A DNA stretch of 64,000 nucleotides from the NCBI RefSeq assembly GCF_021601385.1, contig NZ_BQHO01000007.1, positions 62,001-126,000 of the forward strand. Reading direction: 5' to 3'. The notes beneath the pieces are model-generated. The model did not search any database and was not told the origin of the DNA. It saw only the letters and a program-made list of their open reading frames with translations. Origin of the DNA: Pseudomonas parasichuanensis (lineage in GTDB: Bacteria; Pseudomonadota; Gammaproteobacteria; Pseudomonadales; Pseudomonadaceae). This document shows, piece by piece, positions 44,748 to 53,069 of the stretch. Positions within the stretch are counted from its first letter, which is position 1. Every line of letters begins with the position of its first letter. The position numbers and the translations under genes are program-made.

Positions 44748-45816
44748 GGGTTCCGCCTTGGTGAACCGCGAGCTGCTCGCGGGTAACGATGTTCATGTCA
44801 CGCCCTGCGCGCCAGGCCAGATGCCAGTCCAGGGTATGTTTCAGGGTGTCATCCAGCGACCAGCGCGGCGACCAGCCAAGCCCCTGCCGCGCCTTGCTGG
44901 AGTCCAGCGCCAGCAGACTCGCCTCGTGCGGCTGGGCATCGCTGGCAACCGACCAGCGCGCCTCGCCTGGCCAGCGTTCGGCAAGCTGTTGGACGATCTC
45001 GCCGACAGTGGCCAGCCCTGCGCTGTCAGGGCCGAAGTTCCAGGCTGCGGCATGCTGTTCGGCGTCAGTGAACAATCCCTGCGCCAACTGCAGGTAGCCC
45101 ATCAGCGGGTCGAGCACGTGCTGCCAGGGGCGCGTCGCCTCGGGGTAACGCAGGACTACCTCCTGACCGCCCTGCCAGGCGCGGAAGATGTCCGGCAGCA
45201 GGCGCTCGGCAGACCAGTCCCCGCCACCCAGCACGTTGCCAGCGCGCGCCGTGGCCAGGGCCACACCGCCGGCACGCAAAAAAGAGTCGCGGTAGCTCGC
45301 GCACAGCAGTTCGACACAGGCCTTGCTGCTGCTGTAGGGATCGAAGCCGCCCAGGGCGTCCTGCTCTCGGTAGGGCCAGGGCCACTCGCGGTTCTCGTAG
45401 CACTTGTCCGTGGTCACCACCAGCACCGCACGAACCGAAGGCGTGGCACGCACCGCTTCGAGCAGGTTGAGCGTGCCCATGACATTGGTGGCGTAGGTAT
45501 CGGCTGGCGCACGGTAGGCCTCACGCACCAGCGGCTGAGCGGCCAGATGCAGCACCAGTTCGGGCTGGAAATCCTGCAAGGCGCTGAGCAAGGCCGAGGC
45601 ATCGCGGATATCGGCGAAATCGCCAGGTACCTGCTGTTGCAAGTGCGCGACCTGCCACAGCGATGGCGTGGTTGCAGCGGGCAAGGCAAAGCCGCGCAGC
45701 TCGGCGCCCAGCTGGCGCAGCCATACCGCCAGCCAGCCGCCCTTGAAGCCGGTATGCCCGGTCAACAGGACTCGGCGCCCCGCCCAGAACGCGGGATTCA
45801 GCGCCATAGCTGCCAT
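44740..45816 (-). CDS. ddhB: CDP-glucose 4,6-dehydratase, DdhB/RfbG
   Basis: A 358-residue SDR dehydratase producing CDP-4-keto-6-deoxyglucose. Motifs: LLTGHTGFKGGWLAVWLRQL (residues 16-35), TTDKCYENREWPWPYREQDA, and the active-site YxxxK in FDPYSSSKACVELLCASYRD. The ATG at 45816 is used; an ATG at 45807 (MALNPAFWAGRRV) would match the family N-terminus more closely. It overlaps ddhA by 19 bases. Confidence 0.92.
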   Translation of the reverse strand: MAAMALNPAFWAGRRVLLTGHTGFKGGWLAVWLRQLGAELRGFALPAATTPSLWQVAHLQQQVPGDFADIRDASALLSALQDFQPELVLHLAAQPLVREAYRAPADTYATNVMGTLNLLEAVRATPSVRAVLVVTTDKCYENREWPWPYREQDALGGFDPYSSSKACVELLCASYRDSFLRAGGVALATARAGNVLGGGDWSAERLLPDIFRAWQGGQEVVLRYPEATRPWQHVLDPLMGYLQLAQGLFTDAEQHAAAWNFGPDSAGLATVGEIVQQLAERWPGEARWSVASDAQPHEASLLALDSSKARQGLGWSPRWSLDDTLKHTLDWHLAWRAGRDMNIVTREQLAVHQGGTHE

Positions 45817-46568
45817 GCCGCTTCGCCGTTTTTCCAGTGTGCTTCGAGCAGCGTGCGATCACGCAGGGTATCCATCGCCTGCCAGAAGCCACGGTGCAGG
45901 TGGCTCATCAACTGGCCCTGCTCGGCCAGACGACGCATGGGCTCGTATTCCCAGGTGGTGCCATCGCCCTCGATGTAATCGAGCACGGCCGGCTCGAGCA
46001 CGAAGAAGCCGCCATTGATCCAACCACCGTCGCCCAGCGGTTTTTCCTGGAAGCCGCGCACCTGCTCGCCCCGCACATCCAACGCGCCATAACGCCCCGG
46101 CGGCTGTACGGCGGTAACCGTGGCCAGCTTGCCGTGCTGTCGGTGGAAGTCGATCAGTCGGGGAATATCGACGTCGGACACGCCGTCGCCGTAAGTCAGG
46201 CAGAAGGTCTCATTGCCAACGTACTCACGGACGCGCTTGAGACGGCCACCGGTGGCCGTGTTTTCCCCGGTGTCCACCAGCGTCACCCGCCAGGGTTCGG
46301 CATGGCGGTTGTGGATATCCATGCGGTTTTCCGCCATGTCGAAGGTCACGTCCGACATGTGCAGGAAGTAGTTGGCGAAGTACTCCTTGATCACGTAGCC
46401 CTTGTAGCCCAGGCAAATGACGAAGTCGTTGATACCGTAGTGGGAGTAGATCTTCATGATGTGCCAGATGATCGGTTTGCCGCCTATTTCGATCATCGGC
46501 TTGGGGCGCAGGTGGGATTCTTCGCTGATGCGTGTGCCCAGCCCACCGGCCAGAATGACTGCTTTCAT
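45798..46568 (-). CDS. ddhA: Glucose-1-phosphate cytidylyltransferase, DdhA/RfbF
   Basis: A 256-residue nucleotidyltransferase starting MKAVILAGGLGTRISEESHL and continuing RPKPMIEIGGKPIIWHIMK, the specific signature of glucose-1-phosphate cytidylyltransferase (family length 257). It forms CDP-glucose from glucose 1-phosphate and CTP and is the first gene of the island operon. The ATG at 46568 is chosen over an upstream in-frame start at 46604. No clear promoter is seen upstream. Confidence 0.94.
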   Translation of the reverse strand: MKAVILAGGLGTRISEESHLRPKPMIEIGGKPIIWHIMKIYSHYGINDFVICLGYKGYVIKEYFANYFLHMSDVTFDMAENRMDIHNRHAEPWRVTLVDTGENTATGGRLKRVREYVGNETFCLTYGDGVSDVDIPRLIDFHRQHGKLATVTAVQPPGRYGALDVRGEQVRGFQEKPLGDGGWINGGFFVLEPAVLDYIEGDGTTWEYEPMRRLAEQGQLMSHLHRGFWQAMDTLRDRTLLEAHWKNGEAAWQLWR

Positions 46569-46818
46569 TATGCTGTTGGTCCGCATTGGTCGGAGGGGTG
46601 ACAAAAAACTGTCCCCTGGCCCTTTATGCTAGCCAAAGCAAAACGCATGCCTGCTTCACAATGGCGCACGCTGCGGAATCGGTTTGTCGCTAGGGATTTT
46701 GCAATGATTGCTGGTTCGTTGCCTGCGCCTGCTAAAAGAGCCCAGCGAGCGCGATTCGGTCAAGGGCATTGTGCGCGCGTGTGGGCGACCGCCATCACTG
46801 CTCAACAGTCAGCAGTGA

Positions 46819-46847
46819 AGCGATAGCCGTGGCGCAGATGGGGATTT
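46819..46847 (-). repeat. Imperfect copy of the fleS sigma-54 promoter sequence
   Basis: 25 of 29 bases match 25279-25307. On the minus strand GCGCCACGGCTATCGCT corresponds to the working CCGGCACGGCTATTGCT, but the second invariant G of the -24 element is C and TTGC is TCGC, so it is unlikely to be an active sigma-54 promoter. It lies between fleQ and the island, each end of which thus carries a copy. Confidence 0.7.
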
Positions 46848-46867
46848 GGAGATTTAGAGTGCCTGCT

Positions 46868-46975
46868 GCGGCCTCTTCGCGGGCAAGCCCGCTCCCACAG
46901 GGGTAGCGTAAGCTTCAAGCGCTGCGTAGAGCCCGTGTGGGCGCACTTACCCGTGAAGGAAGCGCTCCCACAGGA
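46868..46975. repeat. REP elements downstream of fleQ
   Basis: Arm GCGGCCTCTTCGCGGGCAAG (46868-46887) is followed by a more diverged opposite arm near 46929-46975 ending in GCGCTCCCACAGG. A partial third arm, CCTGTGGGAGCGG, occurs at 47005-47017, just before the fleQ stop. Confidence 0.75.
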
Positions 46976-47026
46976 TTGATGCAACGCATGAAGTCTGCGC
47001 TATCCCTGTGGGAGCGGAGCCAGGCG

Positions 47027-48502
47027 TCAATCCTCCGCCTGGTCCTCGCCGCCTTGGCGGCTCATGCCGTACTTGCGCATTTTTTCGACCAGGGTAGTGC
47101 GACGAATACGCAAACGTTCAGCCGCACGCGCAACGATACCGTTGGCGTCGTCCAGCGCCTGCTGAATCAGGCCCTGCTCCAGGCTACCGAGGTAGTCCTT
47201 GAGGTCCAGCCCTTCCGGCGGCAGCATCGCGTGATTGGCGAAGTTCGGCGTGTGGCCGTTAATCGCCACGCGCTCTTCGAGGTCGCTGCGCAGGCTGTCC
47301 ACCAACTGCTCGTCTTCGTCATCGACATAGCGGAATTTCTTTGGCAGCTCCGACACGCCGATCACCCCGTACGGGTGCATGATCGCCATGCGCTCCACCA
47401 AGTTGGCGAGCTCACGCACGTTGCCCGGCCAGCCATGCCGGCACAGCGACATGATCGAGGCGGAATTGAAACGGATCGAGCCGCGCTTCTCGTGCTCCAT
47501 GCGCGAGATCAGCTCGTTCATCAGCAGCGGGATGTCTTCGACGCGCTCACGCAGCGGCGCCATCTCGATGGGGAAGACGTTGAGGCGGTAGTACAGGTCC
47601 TCGCGGAAGGTCCCGTCCTCGATCATGCTCTCGAGGTTCTTGTGGGTCGCAGCGATGATGCGCACATCAATGCTTTGCGTCTTGTTGCTGCCCACGCGCT
47701 CGAACGTGCGCTCCTGCAGCACCCGCAGCAGTTTGACCTGCATCGGCAGCGGCATGTCGCCGATTTCGTCGAGGAACAGCGTACCGCCGTTGGCCAGCTC
47801 GAAACGCCCGGCACGGCTGGTTATGGCTCCGGTGAAGGCGCCCTTCTCGTGACCGAACAGTTCGCTTTCAAGCAGCTCTGCCGGAATCGCCCCGCAGTTG
47901 ACCGGCACGAAGGGTGCCTCACGGCGCTTGGAGTGGTAGTGCAGGTTGCGCGCCACCACCTCCTTGCCGGTGCCGGACTCACCGAGGATGAGCACGCTGG
48001 CGTCGGTGTCGGCCACCTGTTGCATCATCTGCCGCACATGTTGGATGGCACGGCTGGTGCCTACCAGGCTGCGGAACAGGTTGGGCTCGCGCTGGCGGCC
48101 ACGCTCGCGGGCCTGGTCGTACATCTCGCGATAGACCTGGGCGCGGTGCAGCGAATCGAGTACCTGGCTGTAGCTCGGCGGCATCTCGAGGTTGGACAGC
48201 ACGCGACGGCGCAGCTCTTCGGGGAATTCGGCAGAAGAAGTTTCACCCAACAACAGCACCGGAAGGAACTCATCCCACGCGGCCACTGTCTTAAGGAGCC
48301 CCAGCACACTGGCCGGCGCTTTCACCGCGCCGATCAGCACGCACAGCACTTCGCGGCTGGAGGCCAGGGACTCTACCGTCTGCTGCCAGTCATCACTGGA
48401 GCACGGGAGGTTTTCTTCGCCGAGAAAGTTCAGGACCACCGCCAGATCGCGGCGGCGAGCGCTGTCGTCATCGATCAGGAGAATCTTGGTTTCACGCCAC
48501 AT
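47027..48502 (-). CDS. fleQ: Flagellar master regulator FleQ (c-di-GMP-responsive sigma-54 activator)
   Basis: A 491-residue regulator with an atypical N-terminal receiver-like domain ([20 protein letters not shown]), an AAA+ domain with Walker [21 protein letters not shown] and the sigma-54 loop [12 protein letters not shown], and a C-terminal helix-turn-helix ([20 protein letters not shown]). FleQ activates the class II flagellar genes and, with c-di-GMP, derepresses exopolysaccharide genes. It stands alone, apart from fleSR, because of the 21-kb island. Confidence 0.97.
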   Translation of the reverse strand: MWRETKILLIDDDSARRRDLAVVLNFLGEENLPCSSDDWQQTVESLASSREVLCVLIGAVKAPASVLGLLKTVAAWDEFLPVLLLGETSSAEFPEELRRRVLSNLEMPPSYSQVLDSLHRAQVYREMYDQARERGRQREPNLFRSLVGTSRAIQHVRQMMQQVADTDASVLILGESGTGKEVVARNLHYHSKRREAPFVPVNCGAIPAELLESELFGHEKGAFTGAITSRAGRFELANGGTLFLDEIGDMPLPMQVKLLRVLQERTFERVGSNKTQSIDVRIIAATHKNLESMIEDGTFREDLYYRLNVFPIEMAPLRERVEDIPLLMNELISRMEHEKRGSIRFNSASIMSLCRHGWPGNVRELANLVERMAIMHPYGVIGVSELPKKFRYVDDEDEQLVDSLRSDLEERVAINGHTPNFANHAMLPPEGLDLKDYLGSLEQGLIQQALDDANGIVARAAERLRIRRTTLVEKMRKYGMSRQGGEDQAED

Positions 48503-48606
48503 GCAATAACAACTTCCCTAGTCATATCGGCGCCCGGCGGGCGTGCGCGACATCATCCCGACTGAATGGTCAGTGTTCGGACGTCTGAATTTCGAAAACA
48601 GCCACT

Positions 48607-48644
48607 AGTTAAGTCAAAAAGACCTGAACAGTCAAATTTATGGC
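48607..48644 (-). promoter_or_regulatory. Candidate fleQ promoter with FleQ-like box
   Basis: On the minus strand, TTGACT (48635-48630), a 17-base spacer and TTAACT (48612-48607) form a sigma-70-type promoter of modest quality. GCCATAAATTTGAC (48644-48631) overlaps the -35 element and matches 10 of 14 bases of the published FleQ box GTCAATAAATTGAC (from memory), which would allow autorepression. Confidence 0.4.
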
Positions 48645-48668
48645 GCCTTTTACTCAGTTCGGTGCATC

Positions 48669-48965
48669 TTAACTGAACAAATGGTAAACCTTCGACGCAT
48701 TCTTTGCTTGATTGATCTGCGTCATTTCATCGGCGATGGCCTGCCGTTCGCCCATGGTCACATCGAGCAGTTCGCGGTAGACCTGCAACAAGCCTTCAAG
48801 GCGCGCCTTGACCACCGCTTCGTCCAGCGCCGGCGCCTTGAGCATGTCGTCGATACAGCCCCGGCAGCTCTCATCGAGCCTGCCGATCGCTTCCCAGTCC
48901 CGCGCGCCCAAGGCGGCGAGCAACGCTTCTCGGGTTTCGTCGAATCGTTGCAGCTCGCAATTCAC
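48669..48965 (-). CDS. fliT: FliT/FleP-like flagellar chaperone
   Basis: A 98-residue helical, acidic protein from the GTG at 48965, chosen because GGGGGAG lies just upstream and because the P. aeruginosa neighbour of FliS has about the same length. An ATG at 49016 gives 115 residues but overlaps fliS. It has the FliT-like arrangement of helices (VVKARLEGLLQVYRELLDV). FliT acts as chaperone for FliD and as an export regulator. It follows fliS by 19 bases. Confidence 0.75.
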   Translation of the reverse strand: MNCELQRFDETREALLAALGARDWEAIGRLDESCRGCIDDMLKAPALDEAVVKARLEGLLQVYRELLDVTMGERQAIADEMTQINQAKNASKVYHLFS

Positions 48966-48984
48966 CTTGCTCTCCCCCACCGGC

Positions 48985-49386
48985 TCAACCGGCCTGCTGT
49001 GCGTCGGCGATGGCATCCCAACCGCTCTTGACGGTGATCAGCAGTTGCGCAACTTCGTCGATAATCGCCGGATCGTTGTCGATATTGGCCTGCATCAAGC
49101 GGTTGGTCATGTAGGCATACAGGCTGGACAACTGCTCGATGTAAGCCGGGTCTTGGCTCTTCTGCGCATCCAGGCCGTCGCTCAGGCCAATGATGATGTC
49201 GATCGCCTTGCCCAGCATCAGGCCTTTCTCGGCGATGTCGCCACGGGCCAGTGCGCCCTTGGCCTGGGCCATGCGATCGAGCCCGCCTTCCATCAGCATC
49301 TGCACCAGGCGATGGGGTGTGGCTTCGGAAATCTGGGCATGGGAATTGACCTTCTGGTACTGGCGAAGGGCTCTCATGGGATTCAT
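48985..49386 (-). CDS. fliS: Flagellin export chaperone FliS
   Basis: A 133-residue chaperone for flagellin with the family-typical stretches ISEATPHRLVQMLMEGGLDR and IDIIIGLSDGLDAQKS. The ATG at 49386 (MNPMRALRQYQKV) is taken rather than the in-frame start at 49485, which lies within the terminator region of fliD. A sigma-28 promoter stands 47-73 bases upstream, which fits late expression with the filament. Confidence 0.95.
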   Translation of the reverse strand: MNPMRALRQYQKVNSHAQISEATPHRLVQMLMEGGLDRMAQAKGALARGDIAEKGLMLGKAIDIIIGLSDGLDAQKSQDPAYIEQLSSLYAYMTNRLMQANIDNDPAIIDEVAQLLITVKSGWDAIADAQQAG

Positions 49387-49432
49387 CTTGCGACCTCGTA
49401 ACGGGCAAAAAACGTAAGGTTCGATAGTCCCT

Positions 49433-49459
49433 GTATCGGGCCGGATGGTCAAAACTTTA
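49433..49459 (-). promoter_or_regulatory. Sigma-28 (FliA) promoter for fliS-fliT
   Basis: On the minus strand, TAAAG (49459-49455), exactly 14 bases, and CCCGATAC (49440-49433). The consensus spacing from TAAAG to GCCGATAA is 14, so both the sequence and the geometry fit. Confidence 0.72.
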
Positions 49460-49470
49460 CCGGCCGGTGC

Positions 49471-49496
49471 AAAAAGGCCGGGCATCAGGCCCGGCC
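49471..49496 (-). terminator. Rho-independent terminator after fliD
   Basis: Stem GGCCGGGC/GCCCGGCC (49476-49483 and 49489-49496) with a five-base loop; the five T bases on the minus strand at 49475-49471 complete it. Confidence 0.85.
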
Positions 49497-49514
49497 ATTC
49501 GCATCCATCACTGA

Positions 49515-50903
49515 TTACTTGTCGCTCTTGGCGTTGTTCAGGGCGTTGAGCGTGCCCAGCACGTTGTTCTGCTGCTGGCGCAATTGGGTGACCAGGGAGT
49601 CCATGTTGTTGTACTTGTCCTGCAGGCTCTTTTGCAAGGCCTCCATGCGCGTATCCAAGGTGTCCTGCTCGGTCTTGAGCTTGGTCAGGCTCTCGGTCAG
49701 GGTCTTGCTGCGCGCGGCCAGGGTGCCGGTGGCGGCCTTGGCGTAAGGCTCGGTGACACTTTGCAGGCGCGCCAGCAGGCCATCCTTGCCATTGAAGATA
49801 CTGGTCAGGTCAGCCCCGTTGGTCGTAGCAACCTTATCCCACTTCTTGTCGTCCAGGCTCAGTGCACCACCGTCCTGAGCCGTAGTGACGCCAAACGCGG
49901 CAAGCGACTTCAGGGTGCCGTTGCCAGACAACGCATTCATTTCTTCGCGGATGGAAGTCATCAACGCACGCATGGATGCATCACCGGTCAGGGCCGCCGC
50001 AGTCATGGTGCCGTCGGCATTCTTGGTGACCTTGGTTTCCGCGTTGACCACTTTAATCAATGCATTGTAGGTGTCGATGAAGCCTTTGAGACCGGACTTC
50101 AACGCAATGGTACTGGTGCTCAGCGACAACGTCGTTACCGTAGGGCTGGTTGCCCCGGTCGCAGTAGGCGAAGTACCCACTAGCTTGATGTTGAGGCCGC
50201 TCACCGCATCGGTGATGTCATTGCTCTTGGACTCCATGGCGATGCCATCGAGCTTGTACTTGGCATTCTTGGGCGGCTCAATAACGGTATAGGACGTGTC
50301 GATACCCGAATTGCCCCCCAGCGTGATGTCAGAACCCACACCCATCTTGGTGGAGGTGATGACCAGGCGCGAACCCGAGGCATCGGTCAGGATGTTGGCA
50401 CTAAAGCCCGCCGTACCGAACTGGCTGTTGATGTTCTCACGCACCTGCTGCAGCGTGGCGCCCGCAGGAATGCTGACGTCGTGAGCCTTGCCGTTCTGGG
50501 TGATGGTCAGCTTGGTCGTACTGGTGCCAGGGTTGACCACGCTGCTCGCGCCATCGGTGAAGACCCGGGTGGAAACTTTGGATGCGGACGCCAGCTGATC
50601 CACAATCAGGTTGAAGGAACCATTGGCGGCACCCGCCCCTGCGGTAATGGTCGCAACTTTTTCATCCGACGACTTCAAGCTCAAACCACCGAAGCTGTTG
50701 TCGTTGGTCATGCTGGTCAGCGCGCCACGGAAGGCATCCAGCGCTGCCTGGATCTTGCCGATAGAGGACAACGTGGTGGTTGCCTTCAGTGTCTGGGTAT
50801 TGATCTGTGCCTGCTTCGGCGCCTTCTGCGCGTCCACCAGGGACTTCACAATCGCCTGGGTATCGATGCCCGATCCGATACCGCTGACTGTTGTACCTGC
50901 CAT
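49515..50903 (-). CDS. fliD: Flagellar filament cap protein FliD
   Basis: A 462-residue cap protein. The N-terminal coiled part (SGIGSGIDTQAIVKSLVDAQ) and the C-terminal coiled part (LTKLKTEQDTLDTRMEALQK) flank a Ser/Thr/Gly-rich domain. FliD caps the filament and assists flagellin polymerisation. The second of two adjacent ATGs (50903) is preferred because AGGAG then lies seven bases upstream. Its Ser/Thr content makes it another possible glycan acceptor. Confidence 0.95.
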   Translation of the reverse strand: MAGTTVSGIGSGIDTQAIVKSLVDAQKAPKQAQINTQTLKATTTLSSIGKIQAALDAFRGALTSMTNDNSFGGLSLKSSDEKVATITAGAGAANGSFNLIVDQLASASKVSTRVFTDGASSVVNPGTSTTKLTITQNGKAHDVSIPAGATLQQVRENINSQFGTAGFSANILTDASGSRLVITSTKMGVGSDITLGGNSGIDTSYTVIEPPKNAKYKLDGIAMESKSNDITDAVSGLNIKLVGTSPTATGATSPTVTTLSLSTSTIALKSGLKGFIDTYNALIKVVNAETKVTKNADGTMTAAALTGDASMRALMTSIREEMNALSGNGTLKSLAAFGVTTAQDGGALSLDDKKWDKVATTNGADLTSIFNGKDGLLARLQSVTEPYAKAATGTLAARSKTLTESLTKLKTEQDTLDTRMEALQKSLQDKYNNMDSLVTQLRQQQNNVLGTLNALNNAKSDK

Positions 50904-50968
50904 CATTGCTCTCCTTGTTCAGTAGCTGCCGAATCCTTGGCGGAAAGATCCATCAAAAATCGGTAGCA

Positions 50969-50983
50969 ACAAAATTCGTGCCA
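50969..50983 (-). promoter_or_regulatory. Possible sigma-54 promoter for fliD
   Basis: On the minus strand, TGGCACGAATTTTGT has GG at 50982-50981 and then GT where GC is expected at 50970-50969. The -24 half is perfect and the -12 half is one base off. It lies at the end of flaG, about 66-80 bases before fliD. Confidence 0.4.
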
Positions 50984-50985
50984 GC

Positions 50986-51339
50986 TTATGCCTTGCCGTC
51001 GAACAGCAGGCTGCCAGCTTCGCTGAGGCTTTGTGCCAGCTTCAGCGCGGTTTCCGACGGCAGTTGGCGGATCACGTCACCGGATTCGGTGGCGATGACC
51101 TTGACCACTACCTGGCCGGTTGAATCATCGATGGAGAAGTCCAGCTTGCGCTGGCTCGACTGGACGAAATCGCGAATATCGCCCACCGCTTTCTCCAGGT
51201 CCTCGCGGGTGTGCGGCTTGTCTTCAGGGGCCGCGGCCTCCTGCACCTTGGCAGGCGCTGTCAGCGGGTCCTTGGCCGTCGCCACTGCCTGGGGCAGCAC
51301 CGAAGGGTATACCTGGTTCAACTTGACACTCATGTCCAT
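50986..51339 (-). CDS. flaG: Flagellar protein FlaG
   Basis: A 117-residue FlaG family protein of unsettled role, often linked to filament length. The conserved C-terminal region is RKLDFSIDDSTGQVVVKVI then RQLPSETALKLAQSLSEAG. Start ATG at 51339; a second ATG at 51333 is possible. It lies between fliC and fliD. Confidence 0.92.
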   Translation of the reverse strand: MDMSVKLNQVYPSVLPQAVATAKDPLTAPAKVQEAAAPEDKPHTREDLEKAVGDIRDFVQSSQRKLDFSIDDSTGQVVVKVIATESGDVIRQLPSETALKLAQSLSEAGSLLFDGKA

Positions 51340-51368
51340 GCTGCGAACTCCTCATGTCAAAAAGGTGA

Positions 51369-51390
51369 AAGGGCACGTAAACGCGCCCTT
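51369..51390 (-). terminator. Terminator-like hairpin after fliC
   Basis: On the minus strand AAGGGC...GCCCTT with an inner CG/CG pair (51390-51369) is followed by a T-rich run including TTTTT at 51363-51355. It should reduce read-through from strongly expressed fliC into flaG. Confidence 0.6.
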
Positions 51391-51414
51391 CCACCCTTTA
51401 CTCAGGCGCCTGAA

Positions 51415-52827
51415 TTACTGGAGCAGTTTCAGGACCGAGGATGGCAGCTGGTTAGCCTGCGACAGGATCGCGGTCGAAGCCTGCTGCAGGGTCTGCTGCT
51501 TGGTCAGCTCTGCAGTTTCCGAAGCGAAGTCCACGTCCTGCACGGTGGAGCGGGCAGCGGTGGAGTTCTTCTGGATGTTCTGCAGGTTGTCGACGGTGGT
51601 GGTCAGACGGTTCTGGGTAGCACCCAGGCCCGAACGGACGCTGTCGATCGAACCGATGGCCTTGTCGATAACGGCCAGGGCGTTCTGAGCCTTGGTGGCG
51701 TCAGTGACGTCGGTTTGCGAGATGGTGGTCTTGGCCGAGGTAACGGTGGCAGTACCGAACAGAGCAGCAGCGCCGCCCAGCGAGAAGCCTTTGGCCGAGT
51801 CCAGCGAAACCTGGCCGGTGACCACCATGGCAGCGCCACCCAGAGCCGCAGGAGTCGCGAAGTTGCCGGAACCGTCTTTGGCAGCGATCGAGATGTTGGC
51901 CTGGGCGTTGGCGTCAGCAGCCGAGAAGGAGATGTTCTCGCCAGTGTCCGACTTGATGCTCAGGGTGCCTTTGGTTTGATCGTAGTTAACGCTGATACCC
52001 AGCTTGGCAGCGTTGGATTTCAGCTGGTCGGCCAGGCCTGCAGTGTCAGTCACACCCACGAAGTCAACAGTGCCGCTGGAACCGACAGCCAGTTTGAAGT
52101 TGGACGGAGTGGCAGCGGTAACGCTCAGTTTGACTTCAGTGCTGGCGGACGCAGTCAGGCCACCGATCGAGCCGTTCAGATCGCTGGCGATCTTCTTGGC
52201 GGATGCACCAGCAGCGTAGGCGACAGTAGCGGTCTGGCCGTTGCCGGTAACGGAGAGGCTGCCAGCAGCCAGGCCGCTCACGCTCGGGGCGATCGCGGTG
52301 CTCTTGACCTGCTGCGAACCGATGTTGCTGGCAGCAACGTTTTCCAGGCTCAGGTTGATGGTTTCGTTGGCGTTGGCGCCGACCTGGATGGCCTTGGTGC
52401 CGTACGAGCCGTCCAGCAGCTTCTGGCCGCCGAAGGTGGTGGTGTCGGAGATACGGTTCAGCTCGGCGGTCAGAGCCTGGTATTCGTCGTTGTTCGACTT
52501 ACGGTCATCGTTGCTCAGGGAGCCAGTGGCCGAGGACAGAGCCAGGGTACGCATTTTCTGCAGGATGTCGGTCGAAGCCTGCATCGCGCCTTCGGCGGTC
52601 TGGGCGATCGAGATACCGTCGTTGGCGTTCTTGACTGCCTGGCCCAGGCCGTTGATCTGGCTGGTCAGACGGTTGGCGATCTGCAGGCCGGCAGCATCGT
52701 CTTTGGCGCTGTTGATGCGCAGGCCGGAAGACAGGCGCTGCATCGAAGTAGTCTGGGCGTTGCTGGCCTTGTTCAGGTTAACCTGAGTAGTAACCGAAGC
52801 AATGTTGGTGTTTACAGTTAAAGCCAT
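51415..52827 (-). CDS. fliC: Flagellin FliC
   Basis: A 470-residue flagellin: the conserved helical N-terminus ([20 protein letters not shown]) and C-terminus ([20 protein letters not shown]) flank a central variable region rich in Ser, Thr, Ala and Gly. The plant-recognised flg22 segment lies at about residues 32-53 with key parts [20 protein letters not shown]. The Ser/Thr-rich surface region is the expected acceptor for the island's glycan. A sigma-28 promoter is 81-107 bases upstream. Confidence 0.98.
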   Translation of the reverse strand: MALTVNTNIASVTTQVNLNKASNAQTTSMQRLSSGLRINSAKDDAAGLQIANRLTSQINGLGQAVKNANDGISIAQTAEGAMQASTDILQKMRTLALSSATGSLSNDDRKSNNDEYQALTAELNRISDTTTFGGQKLLDGSYGTKAIQVGANANETINLSLENVAASNIGSQQVKSTAIAPSVSGLAAGSLSVTGNGQTATVAYAAGASAKKIASDLNGSIGGLTASASTEVKLSVTAATPSNFKLAVGSSGTVDFVGVTDTAGLADQLKSNAAKLGISVNYDQTKGTLSIKSDTGENISFSAADANAQANISIAAKDGSGNFATPAALGGAAMVVTGQVSLDSAKGFSLGGAAALFGTATVTSAKTTISQTDVTDATKAQNALAVIDKAIGSIDSVRSGLGATQNRLTTTVDNLQNIQKNSTAARSTVQDVDFASETAELTKQQTLQQASTAILSQANQLPSSVLKLLQ

Positions 52828-52907
52828 GACGAAATCCTCGTTGGATGGGTACTGCGGCTTCCGGCCCTGGCATCCGCCGGGTATGGCCTAGAGAACCTTC
52901 GTAATGG

Positions 52908-52934
52908 TTATCGTCGTTTGCGGGGGTTGCTTGA
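52908..52934 (-). promoter_or_regulatory. Sigma-28 (FliA) promoter for fliC
   Basis: On the minus strand, TCAAG (52934-52930), exactly 14 bases, then GACGATAA (52915-52908). Spacing equals that of TAAAG-N14-GCCGATAA. Confidence 0.8.
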
Positions 52935-53021
52935 GGGCATTTGCGAAAAAAAAATGCCATCACGCTGCCACCCCCACGAAATCAGAGGGTTAAGGCTTTG
53001 CCTCGCAGATTCGAAGGCAAA

Positions 53022-53057
53022 AAAAAGCGCCTGGCGGAGTACGCCAGGCGCTTTTTT
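53022..53057. terminator. Bidirectional terminator between fliC leader and the KAS III gene
   Basis: Perfect 10-bp stem GCGCCTGGCG/CGCCAGGCGC (53027-53036 and 53042-53051) with a five-base loop, flanked by an A-run on one side and TTTTTT on the other. It ends the KAS III transcript coming from higher coordinates on the minus strand. Confidence 0.9.
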
Positions 53058-53069
53058 GACCACGTTGGA

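Larger units (their letters stand above)
46569..47026. other. 458-base gap between island operon start and fleQ stop
   Basis: No gene is supported here; the short frames lack a plausible start or family. It holds the ddhA leader (no convincing -35/-10), a hairpin with an 8-bp stem at 46795-46818 (TCACTGCT ... AGCAGTGA, without a T-run), a decayed copy of the fleS promoter sequence at 46819-46847, and REP sequences at 46868-46975. Confidence 0.6.

Noticed and set aside
25436-46568. The island as an LPS O-antigen cluster
   Set aside because: No Wzx/Wzy/Wzm/Wzt or initiating transferase is present, and it lies between fleSR and fleQ; flagellin modification fits better, though sharing of sugars with LPS is possible.
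46795-46818. 8-bp stem hairpin TCACTGCT/AGCAGTGA upstream of ddhA as a terminator
   Set aside because: No T-run follows on either strand, so it does not look like a rho-independent terminator.
46819-46835. Sigma-54 promoter for the island operon
   Set aside because: The -24 GG is GC and TTGC is TCGC; it is also about 250 bases from ddhA. It is better explained as a decayed copy of the fleS promoter.
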